64,000 nt of DNA from Acidobacteriota bacterium. Lineage in GTDB: Bacteria > Acidobacteriota > Terriglobia > Terriglobales > Acidobacteriaceae. This document shows, one piece after another, positions 1 through 8,962 of the stretch. Below the pieces are notes generated by a model. It was given only the letters and a program-made list of their open reading frames with translations, had not been told where the DNA came from and did no database searches. The translations under genes and the position numbers were made by a program. The stretch lies in contig JABCZL010000001.1 of NCBI GenBank assembly GCA_013289685.1, positions 437,838 through 501,837 on the forward strand, written 5' to 3'. Position 1 is the stretch's first letter. Each line of letters opens with the position of its first letter.

Positions 1-436
1 TTTCGAGTCCCGCACCGCGCCAGCATCATCCAAACGGATTCAAGCTTTGCCAGCAATTTATCAGTTCCGGGAGCGAAACGGTGCGGGGCAAGTCCAGTTC
101 GGTCAGCTATACTGAAGGGTTTCCGCGCGGAACCTGGGACTCCAAGATGGAAGCTGCTTGGCCGCTGCCTCCCGGGAAACGCCGCGAACAGGGACCCAGG
201 ACGAGCACAGAGCAGGCGCAGCGCTGGGAAAAGTCGGTTTTCTTCCAGCTTTCAGGAACCTTCGGCCGGCTCTTTGCGTACCAAAGCCTGGGTAGGATTT
301 ATTTCCGCAGGTTTGGCTGTCTCAGGTGAAACCCGAAGTGCATTCGCAGCAAGGTCTTAATCAGTTAGTTCTTAAACGAACAGTATCTCAAACGAACAGT
401 ACTGACGAACTGGTACTAACGAACGGAGAAGAGTAG
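1..436. other. Intergenic region, no gene seen; tandem repeat at its right end
   Basis: I find no convincing gene here: the short open frames have no ribosome binding site and no recognisable protein. The last 60 bases hold a degenerate 15-16 bp tandem repeat (units near 374, 390 and 405, core AAACGAACAGTA), directly followed by the ribosome binding site GGAG at 425-428 of the TolC gene. The promoter of the TolC pair probably lies in this stretch, but I could not place a -10/-35 pair with confidence. Confidence 0.5.
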
Positions 437-2509
437 ATGCTATTGCCACGTTTGAAGTCGACCGTGCGGCTCGCCGCCGCTGCCAGCCTATTCGCAACTC
501 TGCCCCTCGGGTGCTGGGCTCAGGAAGCGCCTGCTGCTCCTATGCCGCAGGGGGCGTCCACCAAGCCGCTGCCGGTTCTGAATTATACGCAGCCGGTATC
601 GCATTTTCCCAATCCGATTGCCCCGTACATTCCGCGGCATCTGTCGGCCCCGAATCTTTCGAATACCGGGCGCATTGATCAGCTCATGCACGATGGCAAA
701 CTCTACTTGTCGCTCGACGATGCCATCGCACTCGCGCTCGAAAACAATCTCGACATCGCGATCGCCCGCTACAACCTCAACATCGCCGACACAGACATCC
801 TGCGGGCCAAAGCCGGCGCTGCCGTTCTCGGTGTGCCGAGCGGCATTGTGCAAAATACACCCGGCGGTGACGTCGGCGGTCTAGGTGGACAAGTCGGCTC
901 CGGCAGCGGGGGTACCAGCCTGGGGGCGGGCGGCGCGGGCGCTGGAGCTGGCGGCCTGAACGGGTCAACGCTTGGCTTCGGCCCGCAGATCACGAGTTTC
1001 GACCCGATTCTTACGGGGACGCTGCAGAGTGACCATGCCAGTTTTATTCCGACCAGCCCGTTTGTCGGAACCAGTCAGAAGACGACCACGGGAAACTTCG
1101 CGTACACGCAGGGGTTTCAATGGGGCACAAACGTCTCGGTGGGCTTCAACAATACCCGGACCACAAACAACAGTGGGTTCCAGACAGTCAGCCCAGCGCT
1201 GAACTCCAATTTCAACTTCCGGCTCACGCAACATCTACTACAAGGATTTGGCTCCGCCGGCAATGCCCGCTACATCCATATCGCCAAGAACAATCGCGAA
1301 CTTTCCGACGTGGCGTTCCGCCTGCAGATCATTACTACCGTGAATCAGATTCAGAACTTGTACTGGAATTTGGTCTACGCCTACGAAAACGCTCGCGTGC
1401 AACAGGAATCGCTGGCCTTTGCGCAAAAGACCCTTTCCGACACGAAGAAGCAGGTGGAAATCGGCAGCCTGGCGCCCATCGAGGTGGTCCGCGCCCAGAG
1501 TACGGTCGCCCAGGACCAGCAAGGACTGACGCTTGCCCTAACCAACTTGCAGTTGCAGCAGTTGCTCATGAAAAACGCGCTTAGCCGCACCTTGCGCGAT
1601 CAGCTCCTGGCAGGAGCCGAAGTGATTCCCACCTCCACCATGGAGATTCCCGCCAATGAACCGGTCCAGCCCACACAGGATCTGGTGGCCAGCGCCTTGC
1701 AGCATCGCGCCGAGCTGGTGGAGTCCCGCATTCAGCTCAACACCACCGAACTAAGCAACAAGGCGGTGCGGAATGCCTTGCTGCCATCCCTTGATCTGTT
1801 CGCCTACTATGGCGGCTCCGGATTAGGCGGATCGCAGAACCCCGCGAATCTTTGCCTCGCCCCTAATCAACCTTATTGCGCCGTCGCCCCTCCGAACATT
1901 CCGAACCCTCTGATCGGACAGACTGGGATCGCTCCCTCCACAAGCTACGGCGCCACTCTGAATCAGCTCGTCAACTCCACGGCACCCGACAAGGGCGTGG
2001 GAATCCAGCTCAACATACCCCTGCGGAATCGCACCGCGCAGGCCACGCAGATCCGCTCCGAACTGGAGTTTCAGCAGGCCCAGATGGCGCTGCAACAATC
2101 GGAGAACCGGATCAACATCGAGGTCCGCAATGCGCAGTTCGGAGTCGAGCAGAACCGAGCCAGTGTCGCCTCCGCCCAAGCCGCGGTGGACTATGCCAAG
2201 CAGTCACTGGATGCCGAACAGAAGAAATATCAGTTCGGCACCTCGACCACGACGGCCGTTCTGCAGACCCAGAGTGCGTTGGCCACAGCGGAATCCACGT
2301 TGATGTCGGCCATGGCCGCCTACGAAAAGTCACGAATCGAGTTGGATCGCGCAGTCGGCGTCACGCTCGATCATGCCGGCATCAGCATCGACGATGCCGC
2401 CCGCGGCCAGGTCACGCGCATGCCCAGCGTCCCCTACGTTGCGCCACGCAAGGACTTGCCGTCGCTGACTCAACCGGCTCAGCCGGCACCACCAACGCCC
2501 CAGCAATAG
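437..2509 (+). CDS. TolC-family outer-membrane efflux protein (paralogue 1)
   Basis: Predicted outer-membrane channel of a tripartite efflux or type I secretion system. A signal peptide (about residues 1-29, ending CWAQ) is followed by a Pro-rich linker, then the typical OEP helix starting LSLDDAIALALENN near residue 91 and long Gln/Ala-rich coiled-coil helices (about 290-420 and 540-650). At 690 residues it is much longer than E. coli TolC (about 490). Part of the excess is a Gly-rich insertion at about residues 140-177, also found at the same place in the next gene. The ATG has GGAG eight bases upstream. No adaptor or pump gene is adjacent, so the substrate cannot be inferred. A terminator follows at 2529. 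Confidence 0.88.
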   Translation: MLLPRLKSTVRLAAAASLFATLPLGCWAQEAPAAPMPQGASTKPLPVLNYTQPVSHFPNPIAPYIPRHLSAPNLSNTGRIDQLMHDGKLYLSLDDAIALALENNLDIAIARYNLNIADTDILRAKAGAAVLGVPSGIVQNTPGGDVGGLGGQVGSGSGGTSLGAGGAGAGAGGLNGSTLGFGPQITSFDPILTGTLQSDHASFIPTSPFVGTSQKTTTGNFAYTQGFQWGTNVSVGFNNTRTTNNSGFQTVSPALNSNFNFRLTQHLLQGFGSAGNARYIHIAKNNRELSDVAFRLQIITTVNQIQNLYWNLVYAYENARVQQESLAFAQKTLSDTKKQVEIGSLAPIEVVRAQSTVAQDQQGLTLALTNLQLQQLLMKNALSRTLRDQLLAGAEVIPTSTMEIPANEPVQPTQDLVASALQHRAELVESRIQLNTTELSNKAVRNALLPSLDLFAYYGGSGLGGSQNPANLCLAPNQPYCAVAPPNIPNPLIGQTGIAPSTSYGATLNQLVNSTAPDKGVGIQLNIPLRNRTAQATQIRSELEFQQAQMALQQSENRINIEVRNAQFGVEQNRASVASAQAAVDYAKQSLDAEQKKYQFGTSTTTAVLQTQSALATAESTLMSAMAAYEKSRIELDRAVGVTLDHAGISIDDAARGQVTRMPSVPYVAPRKDLPSLTQPAQPAPPTPQQ

Positions 2510-2528
2510 TCGCTGGGAGCAACTCACG

Positions 2529-2572
2529 GCGCCGCTGTTCGTCACCGACAGCGGCGCTTTCTCTTTTCTTCC
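2529..2572 (+). terminator. Rho-independent terminator after the first TolC gene
   Basis: A perfect 10-bp stem GCGCCGCTGT / ACAGCGGCGC (2529-2538 with 2548-2557) and a 9-base loop is followed by the pyrimidine-rich, T-rich tract TTTCTCTTTTCTT. It lies 20 bases after the stop codon, so the two TolC genes may be separate transcripts despite being adjacent. Confidence 0.8.
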
Positions 2573-2720
2573 TCACAATTCTTTACAATCTCCCGCCTTT
2601 TCCATGAAACTTCTCCCGCTAAGATGAAGTGACCCGGTTTACGTTTGGCATCCAATACTGGCATTATCAGAATTCCGCTCGCGAAAAATGCGCGCCCGCT
2701 TTCATCCAAGGAGAAGACCT

Positions 2721-4790
2721 ATGCTCTTACCGCGTTTGATTTCGATGGTCCGGCTGCTCCCGCTGTACGTGGCTTCGGTCCTTTTATCAGGGACTGTTCC
2801 AGCACTCTGGGCGCAGCAAGCCGCGCCTCCCGCAGCGCCTCAGCCGGCCCAGCCGCAGCCCGTCCATCTGAAGGACTACTCGATTCAGCGCTCGGCCTTC
2901 CCTCACGTTCTGCAGCCCTACAAGCCAGTGGAGGTCGCGCAGCCGAATCTCGGCAACTCCCCGCGCATCGACTCGCTCATGCGGGACGGCAAAATTTATC
3001 TCTCGATTGATGACGCCGTTGCGCTCGCTCTCGAGAACAATCTCGACCTCGACATCGCCCGCTATAACTTAAACATCGCCGAAGCCGACCTGCTGCGCGC
3101 GAAATCCGGCTCTAGCATTCTCGGCGTCAACACCGGCATCGTGCAGAACACACCCGGCGGAGGCGTCGGCGGACTCGGCGGCACAGTGGGCTCGGGCACC
3201 GGCGGCACCACCGTCGCGGCTGGCGGCGCCGGCACCGGAACCAACGGGCTGGTTAGTTCAACCCTGGGCGTCGGATCGCCCATCACCAGCTTCGATCCGC
3301 AGCTCACCGGCACGTTTCAACTCGACAAGAACAACACCGAATCCGTGAGCTTACTCAGCCCCGCCCCCGGCGGCGTCGTCTCGCAAAACACTTACACTTC
3401 GGACATTGCCTATACCCAGGGCTTTCACTGGGGCACTACTCTGACCGCGGGCTTTAATAACACCCATGTGACCACTAACAGCACCGTGAGCCTGCTGGGC
3501 CCACAACTCGGCTCCAACTTTCAATTCCGACTCACCCAAAACCTTCTCCAGGGATTCGGTTCTCTTCCCAACACGCGATTCATTCGCATTGCCAGGAACA
3601 ACCGTGAGATTTCCGATGTGGCTTTCCGCCTGCAGGTCATCACTACCGTCGACCAGATCGAGAACATGTATTGGGACCTGGTCTTCGCCTACGAAAATGT
3701 GCGCGTGCAGCAGGAGTCGCTGACCTACGCTCAGAAGGCTCTCGACGACAGCAAGCGCCAGGCGCAAGTCGGCACCGCTCCTCCCATTCAGGTCGTGAGC
3801 GCGCAGAGCACAGTTGCCACCGGCCAGCAGAATCTGATCGTGGCCCAGAACAACCTGCAGCTGCAGCAACTGCTCATGAAGAACGCGCTCAGCCGCAGCA
3901 TCGAAGATCCGGTGCTCGCCGAGGCCGATGTCGTCCCGACCTCAAGCGTGCAGGTGCCAGAGCAGGAGCCGGTTATTCCCATTCAGGACATGATCAACGA
4001 CGCCATGCACAATCGCGCGGAACTGGTGGAGTCGCGCATCGATCTCAACTCACGCGACATCAACACCAAAGCCGTGCGCAACTCCATGCTGCCCACGCTG
4101 GACGCATTTGCCTACTACGGGGGCTCCGGCGTTGGCGGAGACTTGAACGCGCTATGCCAGCAAAATGGCAATCCTTGCTTACCCCCGCCAATCTTTCACG
4201 GCGCGACTTCGTTGAGCTATGGCGCAACTCTGAATCAGCTCGTGAATGCTACCGCCCCGGACAAGGGCGTTGGCTTGACGCTTACCATCCCTATTCGCAA
4301 CCGGCTGGCGCAATCAAACCAGGTGCGCGCTGAACTCGAATACCGCCAGGCGCAGGTGCGCGAGCTGCAGCTGGAGAATCAGGTGCGGATCGAGGTCCGC
4401 AACGCGCAATTTGATGTGAAGCAGAACCGCGCAGCGGTGCAATCCGCGCAATTCGCGGTCGACTTTGCCCGCCAGACGTTGGACGCCGACCTGCAGAAAC
4501 TGAAAGTGGGCCTGACCACGCAGACCGCAATCCTGCAGGACGCGGCCACTTTGACCACAGGTGAGTCCAATCTGGTCTCGGCAAAAGCAGCCTACGAGAA
4601 GTCGCGCATCGAACTGGATCGCGCCACCGGATTGCTGCTCGACCACGCCGGAATCGACGTCGCCGACGCCACGCGCGGCCAGGTCACGCACCTGCCGAAC
4701 GTGCCGTATGTCGCGCCGCGTCAGGACGCGCCTCCAACTGGACAGCCATCGTCGCCGACGCCGCCGGCTCAGCCCGGAGGGCAAATGTAG
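2721..4790 (+). CDS. TolC-family outer-membrane efflux protein (paralogue 2)
   Basis: Second OEP-family outer-membrane channel protein, clearly paralogous to the upstream gene along its whole length: same MLLPRL start, same DDAVALALENNLD helix, same Gly-rich insertion after VQNTPGG, same YYGGSG and LNQLVN(S/A)TAPDKGVG motifs and the same Pro-rich tail. I place the start at 2721 because it aligns with the paralogue's start and has AAGGAG at 2709-2714; an in-frame ATG at 2688 lacks such a site. A signal peptide covers about residues 1-32. The pair looks like a tandem duplication that has since diverged. Partner pump and substrate are unknown. Confidence 0.87.
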   Translation: MLLPRLISMVRLLPLYVASVLLSGTVPALWAQQAAPPAAPQPAQPQPVHLKDYSIQRSAFPHVLQPYKPVEVAQPNLGNSPRIDSLMRDGKIYLSIDDAVALALENNLDLDIARYNLNIAEADLLRAKSGSSILGVNTGIVQNTPGGGVGGLGGTVGSGTGGTTVAAGGAGTGTNGLVSSTLGVGSPITSFDPQLTGTFQLDKNNTESVSLLSPAPGGVVSQNTYTSDIAYTQGFHWGTTLTAGFNNTHVTTNSTVSLLGPQLGSNFQFRLTQNLLQGFGSLPNTRFIRIARNNREISDVAFRLQVITTVDQIENMYWDLVFAYENVRVQQESLTYAQKALDDSKRQAQVGTAPPIQVVSAQSTVATGQQNLIVAQNNLQLQQLLMKNALSRSIEDPVLAEADVVPTSSVQVPEQEPVIPIQDMINDAMHNRAELVESRIDLNSRDINTKAVRNSMLPTLDAFAYYGGSGVGGDLNALCQQNGNPCLPPPIFHGATSLSYGATLNQLVNATAPDKGVGLTLTIPIRNRLAQSNQVRAELEYRQAQVRELQLENQVRIEVRNAQFDVKQNRAAVQSAQFAVDFARQTLDADLQKLKVGLTTQTAILQDAATLTTGESNLVSAKAAYEKSRIELDRATGLLLDHAGIDVADATRGQVTHLPNVPYVAPRQDAPPTGQPSSPTPPAQPGGQM

Positions 4791-4798
4791 CGGGGTGT

Positions 4799-4850
4799 GT
4801 AGCGCCGCCGTCTCGGCGGCTGTCGTGGCGGCGTCTCGCCGCCACCGCCG
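4799..4850 (+). repeat. GTAGCGCC intergenic hairpin repeat
   Basis: Two adjacent hairpins, GCCGCCG-TCT-CGGCGGC (4804-4820) and TGGCGGCG-TCT-CGCCGCCA (4826-4844), lie just after the TolC stop codon. The 25 bases 4799-4823 recur exactly, reverse-complemented, at 58332-58356, so this is a dispersed element. It may act as a terminator but has no T-tract. Confidence 0.75.
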
Positions 4851-4942
4851 CGAGGGAATTTCATTCGACACGCCCGTTCAACCTACCGTTGAACGTGCCG
4901 AGGCGATCCCCGCGCCACCATCGCCTGATAAACTACGCCCCG

Positions 4943-5818
4943 ATGAATCTTTCCGTCGTGATCATTACCTTCAACGAAGAAGCCAACCTCGGCCGCACGC
5001 TCGCCAGTGTGCAGCCGCTGGTCGCCGACGGCAAAGGAGAAATCATCGTCGTCGATTCCGGATCGACCGACCGCACAGTCGAGATTGCAAAATCGTTCAG
5101 CGCAAAAGTGTTCGTCGAAGAATGGAAGGGCTTCGCGGAGCAGAAGAATTCGACCATCGACAAGGCAACCGGAGATTGGATTCTGAGTCTCGATGCGGAT
5201 GAGGAAGTGGAACCTCAGTTGCAAAGAGCAGTCCACGACTTATTGGAAGCCTTGGACGGCCTATCGGCTCTCGGCAAGCAGGCAGGTGATCATTCGCCTT
5301 CCACTGTTGCCACTACATCCCACGTCCCTATTCCTCATGCTGACTTCGACGGCCTGTGGATACCCCGGAAGAATGAATTCCTCGGCCGTTGGATTAGGCA
5401 CGGCGGGTATTGGCCTGATCCGAAGCTGCGACTCTTCCGTCGCGGAAAAGGAAAGTTCGAAAGCCGCGCAGTCCACGAGGATGTTCAGGTTGCCGGAATA
5501 ACCAGACAGATCCAATCCGGCGCGCTCCTCCACCACTCCTACCCCACGCTCTCCGATTACATCGAGCACATGAACCGCTACTCGTCGCTGGGCGCGGAGA
5601 TGGTTGTGGCCAAGGGCAATGGCAGAGCCCGGTTCAGCGCAATCAACATAGTCTTGCGGCCGCTGGCGACGTTTGTCTACAACTATTTCATCCGCCTTGG
5701 ATTCCTAGACGGCCGCGAAGGCCTGCTGCTGCACCTCTACCACGCGGTTTACGTTTCATGGAAATACGCCAAGGCATGGGAACTCTCGCGCAAGCAGACT
5801 GCAAGACCTATTCCTTAG
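4943..5818 (+). CDS. Glycosyltransferase family 2, LPS-core KdtX/WaaE-like
   Basis: GT-A fold glycosyltransferase that probably adds a sugar to lipopolysaccharide core or another surface glycan at the cytoplasmic face of the inner membrane. It starts with the family-2 signature VVIITFNEEANLGRTL, has VVDSGSTDRT at about residues 36-45 and the nucleotide-sugar/metal motif SLDADEE. The middle (GLWIPRKNEF, WIRHGGYWPD, KLRLFRRGKG) and the C-terminal hydrophobic segment (about 230-275) are typical of the KdtX/WaaE subgroup. Length, about 291 residues, is normal. I chose the ATG at 4943 because VVIITFNEE normally sits at the extreme N-terminus. The nearest upstream gene is TolC 2, 152 bases away; a repeat element follows. 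Confidence 0.85.
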   Translation: MNLSVVIITFNEEANLGRTLASVQPLVADGKGEIIVVDSGSTDRTVEIAKSFSAKVFVEEWKGFAEQKNSTIDKATGDWILSLDADEEVEPQLQRAVHDLLEALDGLSALGKQAGDHSPSTVATTSHVPIPHADFDGLWIPRKNEFLGRWIRHGGYWPDPKLRLFRRGKGKFESRAVHEDVQVAGITRQIQSGALLHHSYPTLSDYIEHMNRYSSLGAEMVVAKGNGRARFSAINIVLRPLATFVYNYFIRLGFLDGREGLLLHLYHAVYVSWKYAKAWELSRKQTARPIP

Positions 5819-5820
5819 AG

Positions 5821-6042
5821 TGTCATCCTGAGCGCAGCGAGTGCTTCGCATCAGCGAAGCGCTCGCGGAGTCGAAGGATCCCTATGTTCTGCTACGCCCA
5901 GGACACTCCGGAAGTTTCTCTAAGAAGCCGCGGACGGAACGCCTTTCGAGCACCGCATTCAAGTAGCAAGCAGCAGTCATAGAGATACTTCGACTGCGTG
6001 GGAAGTTCGCATTCGCGAACTTCCCACTTCGCTCAGAATGAC
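5821..6042. repeat. Composite intergenic repeat with inverted ends
   Basis: The block begins GTCATCCTGAGCGCAGCGAG and ends with the complementary CGCTCAGAATGAC, so GTCAT(C/T)CTGAGCG forms inverted termini about 220 bp apart. It contains a near-perfect 11-bp hairpin GGGAAGTTCGC-ATTC-GCGAACTTCCC and another around GCGAAGC. No protein is encoded. It resembles the non-coding palindromic elements scattered through acidobacterial genomes and fills most of the 340-base gap between flanking genes. Confidence 0.7.
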
Positions 6043-6158
6043 CGGGACGAAGTTCGTACAGACCGACCGGTCGTTACGATGCCGCACTCCCGCCTTGCTC
6101 CCGTGCGCCCACTTCCCTATCATCGAGAAAGAGCACCGGGTTGATAGGGAAAGCACGC

Positions 6159-7955
6159 ATGGAAAAGAAGCCGCTGAAGCCGCAAGTCGCCGAGAGTCCG
6201 ATCGCCGACGTTTTTGCGAACCGCCATCCGGACGCCGCCGAAAAACAATGGGCCGAGAAGACCCTGGCGCCTACGCTCGAGAAATCTCCCGAGCGGCCGA
6301 TTGGCGCGCCCACCGGGGTGAATCTCGACGAGCACGCCCACGCGCGCTTCACCACGATTTCCGGCGTGCCGATTCGCCGTCTCTACACCCAGGCCGATCT
6401 CCCAGAAGACTGGAGCGAGGAACAGTATCTCGGCTATCCCGGCCAAGCGCCCTACACGCGCGGCATTCACGCCACCGGATATCGCGGCAAACTTTTCACC
6501 ATGCGGCAATTTTCGGGCTTCGCCTCGCCCGAGGAAACCAACCAGCGCTACAAATATTTGCTCGAACACGGTGGCAGCGGGCTTTCTGTAGCGTTCGACT
6601 TGCCCACGCTCATGGGCTACGACTCCGACCATCCGGCCAGCGAAGGTGAAGTCGGCAAGTGCGGCGTCGCCATCGATTCGCTCGAAGACATGGAAATTCT
6701 TTTCGGAGGCATCGACCTGGAGAAGACCACGGTCTCGATGACCATCAACTCGCCCGCGTCGGTGCTGTGGGCCATGTATCTGGTGGTCGCGGAAAAGCAG
6801 GGCGCTGACTGGAAGAAAATTTCCGGCACGATTCAGAACGACATTCTCAAGGAATACATCGCGCAGAAGGAATATATCTATCCCCCGGCGCCGTCGATGC
6901 GCCTGGTGATCGACACATTCGAGTTCGGCTCGAAGTTCACGCCGCGCTTCAACACAATTTCCATCAGCGGATATCACATTCGCGAGGCCGGCTCCACCGC
7001 CTTACAAGAACTGGCGTTCACCCTCTACGACGGCGTCGAATATGTGGAGTGGGCAAAGCGCCGTGGTCTCGATGTAGACGATTTTGGCCCGCGGCTCAGC
7101 TTTTTCTTCAACGCGCACAACGATTTCTTCGAAGAGATCGCCAAATACCGCGCTGCCCGGAAGATTTGGGGTCAAGTAATGAAGACCCGCTTCGGCGCGA
7201 AGAACCAGCGCACCTGGCTGATGCGCTTCCACACTCAGACCGCGGGAGTATCTCTGCCCGCGCAGCAGCCGATGAATAACATTGCGCGCGTGGCCGTGCA
7301 GGCCCTAGCGGCGGTGCTGGGCGGAACGCAGTCGCTGCACACCGACTCCTACGACGAGGCCCTCGCTCTGCCCACCGAAGAAGCCGCGCGTATCGCGCTA
7401 CGCACGCAGCAGATCATTGCCTACGAATCTGGCGTCACGCAGACGGTCGATCCACTTGGCGGGTCGTACTTCTTAGAAAACTTAACGCTGCAAATGGAAA
7501 ACGGCGCACTCGATTATTTCGGCAAGCTCGACGCCATGGGCGGCATGGTGAAGGCCATCGAGCGCGGCTATCCGCAGAAAGAAATAGCTGAAGCGTCCTA
7601 CCAGTACCAGCGCGCAGTAGAAGCTCGCGAGAAGGTGATTGTCGGCGCCAACGAGTTCGTCATCGAAGAGGGGTCGCCGCACATTCTCTACATCGACGAG
7701 ACCGTAGCCCGCCAGCAGTCAGCCAAGCTGAAAACCCTCCGCGCGCGGCGCTCGAATGAGGCCGTGCACCGCGCCCTTGAGGCACTGAAGAAGGCCGCGG
7801 CCCAGGAACCGAACGCAGGCACGAATGGCAACGTTTCCTCCGCCAATACAATGCCCTACATCGTGGACGCCGTCCGCGCCTACGCCACCGTAGGGGAAAT
7901 CTGCGAGGCCCTGCGGCAGGTCTACGGCACCTACACCGAAGTTAGCGTCACATAG
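6159..7955 (+). CDS. Acyl-CoA mutase large subunit, isobutyryl-CoA mutase-like
   Basis: Catalytic TIM-barrel subunit of an adenosylcobalamin-dependent acyl-CoA mutase. The family match is clear: [30 protein letters not shown] with the catalytic His (H273), [13 protein letters not shown]. There is no C-terminal B12 domain, so a separate small subunit is needed; none is in the window. The specificity positions are informative. Methylmalonyl-CoA mutase uses Tyr89 (TIRQY) and Arg207; here they are Phe118 (TMRQF) and Gln236 (EYIAQKEY), with spacings 118 and 37 to the catalytic His exactly as in the reference enzyme. Isobutyryl-CoA mutase has Phe and Gln at these sites. Automatic annotation would probably say methylmalonyl-CoA mutase. 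Start taken at ATG 6159; a TTG at 6141 is possible. Confidence 0.85.
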   Translation: MEKKPLKPQVAESPIADVFANRHPDAAEKQWAEKTLAPTLEKSPERPIGAPTGVNLDEHAHARFTTISGVPIRRLYTQADLPEDWSEEQYLGYPGQAPYTRGIHATGYRGKLFTMRQFSGFASPEETNQRYKYLLEHGGSGLSVAFDLPTLMGYDSDHPASEGEVGKCGVAIDSLEDMEILFGGIDLEKTTVSMTINSPASVLWAMYLVVAEKQGADWKKISGTIQNDILKEYIAQKEYIYPPAPSMRLVIDTFEFGSKFTPRFNTISISGYHIREAGSTALQELAFTLYDGVEYVEWAKRRGLDVDDFGPRLSFFFNAHNDFFEEIAKYRAARKIWGQVMKTRFGAKNQRTWLMRFHTQTAGVSLPAQQPMNNIARVAVQALAAVLGGTQSLHTDSYDEALALPTEEAARIALRTQQIIAYESGVTQTVDPLGGSYFLENLTLQMENGALDYFGKLDAMGGMVKAIERGYPQKEIAEASYQYQRAVEAREKVIVGANEFVIEEGSPHILYIDETVARQQSAKLKTLRARRSNEAVHRALEALKKAAAQEPNAGTNGNVSSANTMPYIVDAVRAYATVGEICEALRQVYGTYTEVSVT

Positions 7956-8278
7956 TCATCGTGGCTATGCCTTCCATTCTGTTTATTAAAGGCCACAACG
8001 TAAACGCAGCCTGTGGCATCCGCTCGCCCCTCTGAATACGGCGTGAAAAGGCCCAGAGGGTGCGGTGAAAAACACGACCCTTCATGATCCAAACTCCGGA
8101 TGCCCCATCCTGATCCTCGCAAGCCATTGAAAACCAAGGATCACCACGTAACTGGCCAGTTGGCAGTCGGCTTGCCTCGTATACGCTAGACCGCTTGCGT
8201 GCCAGGCTTCTAAGGCGTAACGGGACGTGGGACAGGGGGCGCTGGACGCGCTCCAAGAAGCACCGAAAAGGACAAGAA
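7956..8278. other. Intergenic region upstream of the TPR genes
   Basis: No gene is supported on either strand; the open frames here are short or overlap the TPR gene antisense. The only notable element is a sigma-54-like promoter match at 8161-8176, listed separately. Confidence 0.5.
8161..8176 (+). promoter_or_regulatory. Candidate sigma-54 (-24/-12) promoter
   Basis: TGGCAGTCGGCTTGCC has the invariant GG and GC with exactly ten bases between them, against the RpoN consensus TGGCAC-N5-TTGC. It is about 100 bases upstream of the first TPR gene. An NtrC-type activator is encoded at 26827, which makes sigma-54 control plausible in this genome. A single match of this length can occur by chance. 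Confidence 0.35.
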
Positions 8279-8938
8279 ATGAGCCTGAACGAAGTCCAAT
8301 CCGCCACAGTGCGCGGTTGGAAGCCCGCCCAGGTATACACGATGGCCGGCATCTGTGTGGTCATAGGTCTGGCCCTCGGATATCTGTTCCGCGGTTCGGC
8401 CTCCAATGCGGTTCCCGCTTCCCCAGTGGTGCAGGCCTCCGGCCAAGGCGCCACGACAGCGACGGCGCCGGCTCAAATGCCCAGCCTCGACCAGATGAAA
8501 CAAATGGCGGACAAGCAAGCCGCGCCCCTGCTGGCCAAACTGAAAAGCGATCCCAACAACTCTAATCTGCTCAATCAGATCGGCACAGTCTACAAAGCCA
8601 CCCATCAGTTCAAGCAAGCCATCGGCTTCTACCAGAAAGCCGTGCAGGCTGATCCCAGGAACCACCTGGCCCGCACCGACCTGGCTTCCTGTCTTTACTA
8701 CGAGGGTGACGTTGACGGTGCCCTGAAGCAATTGCAGCAGGCGCTCACCAACAATCCCAAGGACGCCGATTCCCTGTTCAATTTGGGCATGATTCGTTGG
8801 AAAGGCAAGGGAGACACAAATGGAGCTACCCAGGCCTGGACGCAGTTGCTGCAGTCGAACCCGCAGCTCGATCCGCCGAAGAAAACTCAGGTTGAGAAAT
8901 TGCTGGCCCAGGTTCAAGGACAGAAAAGCACGAACTAA
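8279..8938 (+). CDS. Membrane-anchored TPR protein
   Basis: A protein of 219 residues with one N-terminal membrane segment (YTMAGICVVIGLALGYLF, about residues 20-37), an Ala/Pro-rich linker and at least three tetratricopeptide repeats (about residues 75-215: NLLNQIGTVYKATHQFKQAIGFY, ARTDLASCLYYEGDVDGALKQL, DSLFNLGMIRWKGKGDTNGA). The TPRs should face the periplasm and act as a protein-interaction scaffold. The architecture recalls CcmG/CycH-type TPR proteins used in cytochrome c assembly, but I see no specific diagnostic motif. Start 8279 has AAAAGGACAAG upstream. The next gene is a close paralogue 24 bases downstream, so the two are probably co-transcribed. Confidence 0.75.
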   Translation: MSLNEVQSATVRGWKPAQVYTMAGICVVIGLALGYLFRGSASNAVPASPVVQASGQGATTATAPAQMPSLDQMKQMADKQAAPLLAKLKSDPNNSNLLNQIGTVYKATHQFKQAIGFYQKAVQADPRNHLARTDLASCLYYEGDVDGALKQLQQALTNNPKDADSLFNLGMIRWKGKGDTNGATQAWTQLLQSNPQLDPPKKTQVEKLLAQVQGQKSTN

Positions 8939-8962
8939 GTTTGCAGTGGTGAGGAGAACGGA

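Noticed and set aside
81-329. Open frame of 82 codons before the TolC gene
   Set aside because: No start signal, Arg/Ser/Gly-rich composition and no recognisable motif.
6159-7955. Naming the mutase methylmalonyl-CoA mutase
   Set aside because: Both substrate-carboxylate-binding positions (Tyr89, Arg207) are replaced by the Phe/Gln pair typical of isobutyryl-CoA mutase.
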